DNA from: Phytophthora quininea
Lineage: Eukaryota; Oomycota; Peronosporomycetes; Peronosporales; Peronosporaceae
Direction of reading: 5' to 3'
Length of the DNA stretch: 30,503 nucleotides
Assembly: GCA_011947345.1 (NCBI GenBank)
Contig: JAAVTG010000097.1
Coordinates: 1-30,503, forward strand
Positions 19,762 through 28,440 of the stretch are shown piece after piece (the stretch's first letter is position 1; the number at the start of each line of letters is the position of its first letter). The notes beneath the pieces are model-generated. The model did no database searches. It was not told the origin of the DNA and saw nothing but the letters and a program-made list of their open reading frames with translations. The translations under genes were made by a program, and so were the position numbers.

Positions 19762-20116
19762 GCCTCGGGACAGCCGCCTCTCCGTTTTTGACCCCCTTTC
19801 GAGGGAGATTTTCACGCGACCAGCACAGCGCTGGAATTGAAACAACCCCGACCTCACTCGTGGTGGCGATGGAGGCAGGCTGGTGAAAGGTGGTTTTATC
19901 GACGCCACCACACTTTTCTTGAGTATTTAGTATGAAGAGGAGGCTGTTTTCCAGGCCGAGGCCTCCTAGGCTGCAACGAATGAGAGTACAGTAGGAACAA
20001 AGAGAAATACATGCTGTCAAACACCTACTTGATGCCGGTGTTGGGCTTCTCGATTATCCATGCTGACTCAAGTCACCTCACAATTGACATCAATTTCGTG
20101 GCCTTATCTGCTGTAC
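19762..20116. other. Tail-to-tail intergenic region
   Basis: The 355 bp between two converging genes carry the 3' untranslated regions of both. Nothing else is supported; short frames on both strands lack any recognisable content. The section around 19924-20010 is relatively AT-rich. Confidence 0.5.
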
Positions 20117-21397
20117 TTAGTAGCCGACTCCAGCGTACTTCTCAAGCTGCACCAACAGATTTTGATACACCAACTCGTTCGCGTTCACGGCCCAGGTGAA
20201 GTCCAAGTGCGAGAACGCATCGACAGTCTGTTCGTACACGATGGTGCCGGAGGGCAGCGCCGATCGAAGCTGCGCGATGTCCGTCGAGGTTGCGAACGTG
20301 TCGGTGGCTCCCATGTAGAACCCTGTGCGAGGGTAAACCATGCTGCCGACGGGGAATGCCGGTGGATCAAAGGACCCATACTTGCTCTTATTCTTGCAGA
20401 TGAGCGAGGAGCAAAGACTGATGCCCAAAGCTTCGAGACAGCTACAGCCGTAGTCGTACTTGGCAAAGGTGTCGTCTCGAATGCCTTGAGCGTAGTGCGC
20501 CATGTTCTGGACGGACGTCCCAGCAGGAGTCTGCGAGAGATACACGGCGATGCGGCTCGCGTTGAGGTTATCGGACGGTCCGGCGATGAGACCGATGGCC
20601 GAGTTGCAAATCTCATCCAGGTTGGTGCAGGCGACATCGGCCAGCAACGTTTCGAGCAGCTCCGTGTGAGGTAAGAAGCTCGTGAACCCCGAGTCCAAGA
20701 AGAGGACGTCCACTTTCAACTCGGCCAGCGCTTTGAAGAGCACAGCGGTCAAGTGACCCGTCCAGGCGACTGGAGCCAATGCACCGAAGTAGTCGACGAC
20801 TTTGGCGACCTCCTGGTTCTCCGAGAAGCCTACGAATGCTTGTGTTGTGCCTTCCGAGTGGCCAATGTAGCTCAAAGTGGACCGACCGGTGGTGTCCAGC
20901 ACGTAGTTGATCATTGCCGGCAGGTCGTAGAGCCCCATGTCTTCCCACGAGAAGGCCCAGTACGCGTCATCGCTCGTCGTCAGCGTCGTGTGTTCATTCG
21001 ACCAGGTCGTGCCGCGGTTGTTGCCGAGCCAGACATCGTAGCCGGCGTCGGCGAGCACGTAGGCCAAGCTTTGGTTGCGAAAATTGGAGACGAACGTGAA
21101 GCTGCTATCAAGCAGGCCGTGCTGCAGGTGCACAGCAGGTTTATTGGACGCAGCAGCTGATCCAGATTGGCTCTCGGCGTAGGTCTTGGGGATCCGGTAC
21201 AGCGTGAGGATGTATCCGTCGATCGTGGTGGCCTTGTGTGTCTCCACCTCGTACCCTCGAGCCTCGATGATCTCCACGACGGTCTTGCCAACGTCGGGGT
21301 CCACAGTAGCTTGATCGACTTGGTCTTCACCGTGCACGAACGCCGGAATGCTGAGTGTGGCTGCAAAGCACACCAACACATAGAGTCGAAACGACAT
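20117..21397 (-). CDS. Secreted acid-lipase/triacylglycerol lipase-like enzyme
   Basis: A single exon of 426 residues with no frame break. ATG at 21397 gives a signal peptide (LYVLVCFAATLSIPAFVHG). The N-terminal Abhydro_lipase region reads EIIEARGYEVETHKATTIDGY and GYILTLYRIPK. Then come LQHGLLDSS (oxyanion-hole HG), VWLGNNRG and the nucleophile elbow GHSEGTT (GxSxG). The late Asp is in GATDTF and the catalytic His in FSHLDFTWA. The pattern and length are those of lysosomal acid/gastric lipases, which hydrolyse acylglycerols or sterol esters in the secretory or extracellular space. Several Asn-x-Ser/Thr sites and an even number of Cys around DYGCSCLEALGISLCSS fit a secreted glycoprotein. An upstream in-frame start at 21442 uses a non-ATG codon and is less likely. 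Confidence 0.93.
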   Translation of the reverse strand: MSFRLYVLVCFAATLSIPAFVHGEDQVDQATVDPDVGKTVVEIIEARGYEVETHKATTIDGYILTLYRIPKTYAESQSGSAAASNKPAVHLQHGLLDSSFTFVSNFRNQSLAYVLADAGYDVWLGNNRGTTWSNEHTTLTTSDDAYWAFSWEDMGLYDLPAMINYVLDTTGRSTLSYIGHSEGTTQAFVGFSENQEVAKVVDYFGALAPVAWTGHLTAVLFKALAELKVDVLFLDSGFTSFLPHTELLETLLADVACTNLDEICNSAIGLIAGPSDNLNASRIAVYLSQTPAGTSVQNMAHYAQGIRDDTFAKYDYGCSCLEALGISLCSSLICKNKSKYGSFDPPAFPVGSMVYPRTGFYMGATDTFATSTDIAQLRSALPSGTIVYEQTVDAFSHLDFTWAVNANELVYQNLLVQLEKYAGVGY

Positions 21398-22413
21398 GGC
21401 GATGATGGGGAACTGCTGAAGGGCTTGTCGAACGCGGCGCAAATTGCAGAGTGAAGCGACTTGGGGACGGCAGACTCTAGGCTCAGTGTATCAGCAGCTA
21501 CACGGACATCGCAGACGCGTGATAGGTTTCGAGCGCGGCAGATGGAGTCGCAGGAGCTTCGACGATGACATCACAGAGACCTTGTCTGGCGTTGCAGTAG
21601 CTTTCGGTGGCAAAACTCGACGAGCGTGGCGGTGGGGGCAGCGGGCAACGGTGCAACGATTATGCTTCGATGCGATTACTCGGGTCATTTGAGCTGGACC
21701 ACCCCACCCAGACATGTGGCGGCGTCCACGTCAACTCTTTGCTGTCACCATGACCCGGACGAGCAAGCAGACACAAATGGGTGGTGGTCTGCGTCGGATG
21801 GTACTCAGCGCTGGAGTCGAGGGTGTTGTTGTGAGCATATCTTGGTATCTTGCTAGTGTGCTCAATGCTTCAGTCCCAGCGATCTTCCTGCGATGGGCCA
21901 TCAGTGATGGTCCACCATCTTCGTTGAAGTCGTGACAGATTTGATACGCGGTTGAAATTGACTGCGGAGCAGACAGAGTGGCAGCACCGCCGTGAATCAT
22001 CCTGACCGTGGACAGCTTCAACATGAAGATCGACGCCAACGCCAAGTTCCGTAATAGTTTACCGTAGTTCGAACAGGAAACTCGCCGAGCAACGACGTGA
22101 ACCAGACTGTCTGCTTCGTGCCTGACCATCGAAGCTGCAGGAAGTCTCCAACTAGCGAAAACGAACGTTGGCGGACCAGCTTGAAGATGCTGGTCATTGA
22201 TGGCCTAGCTGCTTGTCAGTGACGTGTCGGTGACACATTTCCAATTCATTCTTCATGGCATCCCACCACTTTCGTTACCGTTCCAACAACAATAAAAATA
22301 GTGAATGGCACAAGAAAGCCCAAAACTGACATGCAAGCGACAGATAGAACTCACCACTCCTCGACTTGTCCAACCAAGTCTTGTTCCTGCACTTGGCGCC
22401 GAACCATTCGATC
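21398..22413. other. Divergent intergenic region of about 1 kb
   Basis: It lies between the starts of the lipase gene (-) and MORN5 (+), so it holds both promoters. A 132-residue minus-strand frame at 21731-22129 has ordinary composition but no domain and no homologue I recognise. The stretch before 22300 is AT-rich (AACAATAAAAATAG). No repeat or element ends were found. Confidence 0.45.
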
Positions 22414-23064
22414 ATGGAGTACAGTCAATCGAAGGTGAGGCCCACCTGATCAAACGCCGAATCAATGTTGTTATTGACTCCGTCGCTTTCTTCTCCTTCC
22501 AATTTAGTATGAAGGCAGCATGGAATTTGGACGCTACCACGGCAAAGGAGTGCTGCACCTGCCGGACAGCTGCCGCTATGAAGGCGAGTTCCAGAACGGG
22601 AATTCCACGGTCGCGGCACACTGTTCTTCTCTGAGGGCAAACTCGAGGGTCAATGGGCAGCCGGAAAGGTAGCAATGGCTCAACAATACCTTATTTTGTG
22701 TCGGAACTGACCTTGCTGCTGCGATTTCCAGCAAGTCGAAGGAACGTTCACATTCTCGGACGGACTGGAGTACTCCTCGAAGGACTGGACATACTGCACG
22801 GACGCCAATCGTCAGTACTATTCCGAGTCGGTCTCACCACGAGGGATCCTTCCGACGGGCGAGCTCAACTACTTCGATACTGGCCTTCGACGCGTCGTGC
22901 CACTGGGGTCGTTCGACGCAGGCAACGGCATCTACACACCATCAACAGGCCTTGTTTCGGCGTACAATAACCCATCCGAGACACGAGTACCCACTGAAGA
23001 GGAAAAGGACTGGATCATGAAGAGAGCTCCGAAAGCCACCACCAAGGATATGGCTGTCAACTAA
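22414..23064 (+). CDS. MORN5: MORN repeat-containing protein 5 homologue
   Basis: Exons 22414-22434, 22508-22668 and 22732-23064. The first exon encodes only MEYSQSK, which matches the start of animal MORN5. MORN repeats follow (YEGSMEFGRYHGKGVLHLP, YEGEF, then FHGRGTLFF in a shifted frame). The C-terminal part TFTFSDGLEY...DWTYC, GELNYFDTG and a YNNPSETRV tail is the MORN5-specific region. About 171 residues against 161 in human. One base is missing at 22601-22602 (AA before TTCC); adding it joins both MORN halves. MORN5 is linked to cilia and flagella, here presumably zoospore flagella. The seven-codon first exon is easily missed. Confidence 0.88.
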
Positions 23065-23190
23065 AGCGGACAACAGCAATATAACAAGAATGTGAGACCA
23101 CTGGAAGAAAAATCTTATCAAATGGGATGCTGTTAGGTAGCTCTGCCTTCGCTCCTCTGGTCCTGTCTTCGCAGTCTTCACCTTGTCCTC

Positions 23191-24183
23191 CTACTTCGCT
23201 GTCCTCGTCAAAAAGCTGTCGAAATCTAAGTCACAGAGCACACTGTTAGCTCATACGCCATTTTCATAACATAGTATAAAAGCTACCATCGTCCATGGTG
23301 GTGAACGTGGATCGCGGCGATGTCGGCGCTCGTCGAGGCGATCCAGAAGCTGCCTCCTGCAAGTTCAGTCCGGTCATCCCTTCAGACGCTGCTGCCGCAC
23401 TATCCACCGGTGGAGAGTCGAAGCGCATCAAGTCTCCCGTCTTGCTCTTGCCTTCCTCCAGCACTTTCATTAAATTATCGTTGACATTGAGACACTCCTC
23501 CAGCGTGCGCTCGTCGATCTTGCCCATGATGCCTCCTTCGATCAGCGTGTTCATCCTGGGCTGGCACTGGTGCAAGAAGTCCAGTACGTCCTCCACCTGC
23601 TCTCCTTTCTGTCCCTTGGCATGCATCTGCTTAAGCAGTGCGATCTTCTCCATCACAACCTTGAGATCCTTCCTTAACTTGTCCAGTTGCTGCTCTCGGG
23701 TACTCAACATCTCTCCAGGAGAAGCAGCAGCTGAACTGGGAGGTGTAAAGATGGGTACATCATTCTCGACTTCTGGGAAAGAGACCCCTGCATTTTCAGC
23801 TGTCTGTAGACGTCTTGGAAGGCCTGCAGCTCCGAGCCTTTAAAGGCATCGGCCCACTGGCGGATCAACAGCAGTGACTGGTTCTGCACATCCACGCCCA
23901 AGGCGCCGTCCGAGCGCTTTCACTTCTGCCAGGAAGGAGCGAGAAGCGATCTGGGCGTGGATTTTGGGCGGTCCGTTCTTCACGATGGCTTCGGTTAGGA
24001 CGAGGTCAGGAGGGCGGTCTTTGGGATCCCGCTCTGCAGTCTGCGCTGCAACAGAGGCACCAGGTCGTCGCACAGATCCGTCTGCGAGTTGATGCAGTCG
24101 CAAATCTCCATGTTCAGCGCCCACTCGGGCCCACTGAGAGCTGCATCCGTCGCCCGAATCACGAGCTGCTCCACTTGCTCCAT
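23191..24183 (-). CDS. VHS-GAT (TOM1-like) endosomal sorting adaptor
   Basis: N-terminal VHS domain (EQLVIRATDAALSGPEWALN, EICDCINS, LTEAIVKNG, HAQIASRSFLAEV, LLIRQWADAF, FQDVYRQLKMQG). A GAT-like three-helix region follows (STREQQLDKLRKDLKVVM, VEDVLDFLHQCQPRMNTLIE, LEECLNVNDNLMKVLEE), then a disordered tail. These adaptors bind ubiquitinated cargo and clathrin on endosomes. Three breaks are bridged: GG at 24004-24005 (one lost), CC at 23910-23911 (two lost) and CCCC at 23785-23788 (one lost). A last small exon (23191-23225) after a 61-bp intron (23226-23286) ends the protein at TAG. With the bridges the total is 311 residues in phase, which supports this ending. Without that intron the frame stops at 23264. 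Start ATG 24183. Confidence 0.82.
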
Positions 24184-24263
24184 CTTCAAAGTGATGACTG
24201 GGGAATTGTATATGTGCCAAAGTTGTGGTACCCTTTTGTTTTGAAAGAGGTGCTTGCTGCACG
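24184..24263. promoter_or_regulatory. 80-bp head-to-head promoter
   Basis: Only 80 bp separate the start codons of the VHS-GAT gene (24183, minus) and the membrane-protein gene (24264, plus). Both promoters and leaders must lie here or overlap the coding ends. An AT-rich part (TTGTATATGTGCC, near 24206) is central. Co-regulation is an inference from spacing. Confidence 0.5.
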
Positions 24264-25847
24264 ATGCTGGAGGCGCTGCTACGGACGCAGCTGCTGTACG
24301 GCGCTGTGGCCATGTCTGCGGGCGTGTTCGTGTTCTCCTTCCTGCAGGAGCGAGAGGAGATGGAGGACCAGGAGCTGGAGTCGGCCGAGAGGCCCGTCAA
24401 CAGCCAGCTCTTCTTCCAGATGCTGCATAAAATGCCGTTGACTGCCCAGGAGAAGCAGGAAACCAAGAGATTCTGGAAGAATTTATGTAAAAAACAAATG
24501 CTACGGAGCTCCAGTGGAGACGACAGTTTTGTGGCTCTAGATACAGAAGAAGAGCTGCAGTTGGTGGTGCGAGATGTGCAGCTCTTTGCTCAGGAGTACA
24601 AGCGCGTCTTCCCCGACATCTTTCCCGAGCAGATGGTGCTGGACGCCGTGGAGCAGGCGGCCAACGCAGGCTCCGGAACAGCCTGGAACGGCTTCGTGGG
24701 TTCTACTAGTAATATGATTGTGTCTACGGGCAAACGACTGAACCACATTGCTCAAGACACGAAAGGGGAGGTGCAGAGCGCCATGCATCGCACTGTGAGG
24801 AAGGTGCTGGAGAGCGCACTGGATATCGTCGCTGCTAAATTGAAACAAACGCTGAAAGATCCAGACATGCCAACGTATTTGAAGACGAATATTGATATTG
24901 GCATCGAGCAGTTTATGCCTGATGTCAAGATGGAGATTTTCAAAAGACGAGAGAGTTGTTTGGGCAGGATTCGCCCACGACGGTGCTGGAGAAGGCGGTA
25001 AAGACGAACGGTGGGAACAGCGCACCGCCTAGCGGGCGAGGAGGCGAAGCTGTTGTCGTTGTCAAGAGGTTTGGACCCTTCCGACGATTGAGAGGCCACA
25101 TCCTGCACCACTTGTTCCCGCATGACAAGACGATCTGGCGGTCGTTCAAAGACCCGTGGTGGGTCGCGTACACGAGCGTAGGTCTGTTGCCGGTGGTGGG
25201 GCAGCTCTGGTGGATCTTCCTGTTTGTCATCAAGGACAAGACCAACGAGCATCAGTTGTGTCAGTTCATTGTAGGCTTCAAGGCGGCGCAGTTTATCACG
25301 CTAGGGATCATGCACATGCTGTTGGGGGTGTTTGCCTATATTAGATGCATCATCCAAGGCTCCATGTTGGGCTGTCAAGATGGTGGTGGCCCAATGTTAA
25401 ACGAAGGCACAGTTGTGTTCTTTGTGCTGCAGATTGTGCTGGTCTGGGCGGCGTTTTCCGTCTACCGTACACGGAGCGACCGCAAGAGTCGACGCTGTAC
25501 CGGACAAAGTCGATGGAGAAGCGAGAACGGGAGCGAGGCGTGTACCATGACGCGTTTGGCAATGAAGTGCATTTGTCTCGAGGTGGCTACCTGATGAAGT
25601 TCTGCGGCTACGAGACCGTGTCGTTCATCGTGATCATGGCGTTGGCTGGGCTGGTCATGTGGCTACCTTTTGAGTCGTGGCAACGACAGGCGCTCTTTAC
25701 TGGATCCGAACAGCTTACGGATTGTTCTCCTTCCCGTTCCTGATCTTTAAGATCCCCGTGCTGGCGAACGTGCTCATGCACACGAGGCAGATGGGGTACA
25801 ACGAGCAAGGAGACACGGTGAGATTCGTCAAGAAGCAAAATGAATGA
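24264..25847 (+). CDS. Membrane protein of unknown function, conserved-looking
   Basis: About 528 residues from ATG 24264. An N-terminal hydrophobic stretch (LLYGAVAMSAGVFVFSFL) is followed by a soluble, largely helical domain (about residues 30-240) with FPEQMVLDAVEQAANAG. A C-terminal membrane part has several hydrophobic segments: VAYTSVGLLPVVGQLWWIFL, FITLGIMHMLLGVFAYI, VVFFVLQIVLVWAAFSV, FIVIMALAGLVMWL and LFSFPFLIFKIPVLANVL. Three single-base losses are bridged: about 24948-24953, about 25460-25463 and TTT at 25696-25698. The sum is in phase only with all three, and the restored frames join hydrophobic segments smoothly. I do not recognise the family; no catalytic motif is seen. It shares an 80-bp promoter region with the VHS-GAT gene. 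Confidence 0.75.
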
Positions 25848-25932
25848 ATTCGTGAAGTCGTATATAACTTGAACTTTAATAAATGTGGACGTGCGCTTCG
25901 TCGTGTGCGTTGTCGAGTAATAAACATTGAAA

Positions 25933-26754
25933 TCACACCAGCTCCTCGACTTCTGCTGCAACCGTCGAGCTCTGCTTGGCATCCAACGAGTCGTCTTTGA
26001 GTCGATTGTTGCGGAACAACGCATGACCAGCGCTGATACTCGATCTGCCGTATGAAGAGAGGTAAGCAGAACAATAAAACACCAAAAACAAGCGAGATAC
26101 ATACGAGACGGACAGCGAGAAGATGACCGTCGGTAGAATGAAGAACAGCAGAAACACCATCGTCGCTAGCAATAGCATCCACTGTCAGTATCCAAATCCT
26201 CACAAGAGAAGCATGGCCAAAACCTTACACGCTGTAGCTCCCAGTAGAATGTCCTGCTCGGTAAGCCGTCGACCAAAGAGCACGAACTGGTCTGTCGGGA
26301 TCTGTTTCTTGGTCAGGAAGACATGCCACCCGTAGGCCACGAAAATGCACACGACCAACTGGATCGGATGGAAGAACAATCTAATGTCACCACCACATAC
26401 TCGTCAGGTTCTCCACTAGCATAGCTATCGTCCTTTCAAAACTCACAGCAAGAAGGCGAAGACTCCGACCGTCAGCATCAGATAGTTGGTCAGAAAGTAA
26501 TGACCATTGGTCTTCATCCGCAGAAGCATGCGGCTTTGCGGAGGCAGGTCGAACGGCTGCGTCTCTCCAACTCCAACGCAGCTAACCAGCGACCGCATCG
26601 TCGAGAGGTTCACCCGGCGTTGCAGCGTCTCGATGGCGACGGTGGCCAAGTCCTTCTTGGGCTGATCATTGAATTCCTGCACTTTGTGCACTCGTGGCGA
26701 GGACGGCGGCGACATACGCGCGTGGGTGTTGCTGCTGTTGAGCATGGGCGGCAT
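25933..26754 (-). CDS. PRA1-family (prenylated Rab acceptor) protein
   Basis: Four exons: 26447-26754, 26229-26380, 26105-26165 and 25933-26044, exactly 210 residues, with introns of 60-66 bp. After a Pro/Ser-rich N-terminus come SRMLLRMKTNGHYFLTNYLM, then four hydrophobic segments, with GRRLTEQDILLG between the two pairs and a GHALFRNN end. These are landmarks of PRA1/Yip3 proteins, which sit in ER-Golgi-endosome membranes and assist Rab GTPase delivery. No frame break. Intron 26166-26228 was chosen over a shorter alternative because donor GTAAGG and acceptor GCTAG keep phase. ATG 26754 is the first in-frame ATG; a second lies three codons later. Confidence 0.85.
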
Positions 26755-27412
26755 GGCCGGAGCCGGGCAATTGCAGGAATGACAGGGAGGACCACCACGC
26801 CACGCCAACGTCTCACGATCGCACAACGATCACATCTGTTGGGCCAAGCGCCTTGAGACTCACGCGAGGATCGGACCGGAAGCGATTTGTCTCCGATCCC
26901 CCGCTATCTCGGCGGCGCAGTGGCCTTCCAAAGTCTCCATGGCAATCGCGAGCAAGCATGCCATCACGTTGACGGGCCATGGAGCTTCTGGCATTGTCGC
27001 GACTAGCCTGACCATTTCGTTGACATGTACACACCACAGCGCGTTTATCGAGGTCCTCGAGACTCTTGATGGTGCGTTAAACTGGATACAGCATGGACAA
27101 GGCTCGAATGAAATTCAGTGTGGCTTGGGGCACAGCACGAGGGATGGTCGAAGGAGTGAGGTGAGATAATCGACCAAGAGCTCCGTCACGACGCGACGAG
27201 CATCAAAGAAACTTCAAGATGTTCTGTCTGCTTTTGCAACGGCACCATTCCTTGGCCAGCGGAGACGATATATTTGGGCAATTCGAGTGATGTGGCCACC
27301 TTCCAGCACAGCACCACGTGCCCCTAAGACGTCTTATCTTCCCAGTTCTTAGCATGAACTTTTGCTGCAGTCGCGTGTCAGGAGCTCATTCCTGCTTTGG
27401 AGCTTGACTGCA
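26755..27412. other. Divergent intergenic region
   Basis: 658 bp between the PRA1-family gene (-) and the coiled-coil gene (+). Short frames exist on both strands (for example 26939-27169) but none has a recognisable motif. It should contain both promoters. No repeat or hairpin of note was seen. Confidence 0.45.
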
Positions 27413-28374
27413 ATGACTGAGCACGCCAACGTCCCATCGGCTGCCACGCTGTTCGCACGTAGCCAGCCAGCCAAGGAGTGGACCGAACTCAAACGCTCCG
27501 GAAAAGATGAAGACAACCAACGAGACGAGAGATCACGCACAGGTCGTCGCAAGTCGATCGCTGGGCTAGCCAAGAGCAATCCCCAGCGAGAAACTCAAGA
27601 GACGAACTACAGCGCCTACGCAAAGAGAACAGTGCTTTGACGCAGAGATTAACTTCCGTCGAGGCTGAGAACGCCAAACGTGTCGACACTTTGGAGAAGA
27701 AGCTGCAGCAAGCGATCGGCGCTCACAAGGAGGTTGAAGAGCGTTTACGACACCAACTGCAATGTGTCCAAGTCGAGCAGAAAGCAGCGGTGGATAGTGC
27801 ACGCAAAGTGCGAGACATTCTGAGTCGTGTCTTGGTTTGGGTTCGCCAAGTGCAGCGATCAGCACGACCGGAGCACCCGCCGCTTGAGATCGACCAAATT
27901 CTGTCACCGACCGATGCTACTTATTCGCTTTGGCCGAGCGGAACGAGTCCGTCGCTCCGAGCTGCGTCAACACCGACTCCTTCTCGATCGAAAAGTATTG
28001 CTGTGTGTCAGCCGCCGCCTGCACCTGGACGAAGCAAAGTGAAGAATGTACCAGGCAAAGGATTCGACTACGTGGCGTACAACTTGGCATCACCTTCGAA
28101 CTTGACGGTGAATTCATCGGACTCGTTGCCACTGCCCAGAAGAATTTCTCGTGCCGACACTCCGGATCCTAAGCGAAGTCTTTTTGGGTACTGCGCACAA
28201 GTCGTCACAAGCTCGCTGACGAGGTCTCCATCGTCACCGAAGGACATTGCTGCGTGGAAAGTGGAGCCCTTGCCAGTCGTGGTTGAAGACCGCAACTTTG
28301 ACGAAGAAACTGCTCAGTACAACCCCCAGCCTTCGCGAAAGATCTCACCAAGTCTTGCAATTGGGCTGATGTAG
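27413..28374 (+). CDS. Coiled-coil protein of unknown function
   Basis: About 320 residues from ATG 27413. The N-terminal 55 residues are polar and basic (RSRTGRRKSIAG). Residues about 60-125 form a coiled coil (DELQRLRKENSALTQRL, VDTLEKKLQQAIGAHKEVEE). The rest is Ser/Pro-rich and probably disordered, with ROD-like basic patches (RRISRADTPDPKRSLFG). One base is missing at about 27574; adding it joins GRRKSIAGLAK to the coiled coil. No domain of known function, signal peptide or membrane segment. It converges on the DNAAF4 gene, stops 66 bp apart. Confidence 0.68.
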
Positions 28375-28440
28375 ATCTCACATCGACGCTTTTCAAGTAT
28401 TTATTGCAACCTGCTTCCTAAGAAAAATGAGCAAAACGCT

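Noticed and set aside
19012..19911. 299-residue minus-strand frame
   Set aside because: Antisense of the FYVE protein's coiled coil and TPR region, which are clearly coding on the plus strand.
21731..22129. 132-residue minus-strand frame between lipase and MORN5
   Set aside because: Looks mildly protein-like but has no recognisable motif, no splice support and no neighbour context; left unannotated.
23900..23915. Intron inside the VHS domain to explain the frame change
   Set aside because: No GT-AG pair at an acceptable distance; loss of two bases in a short G run restores both phase and domain.
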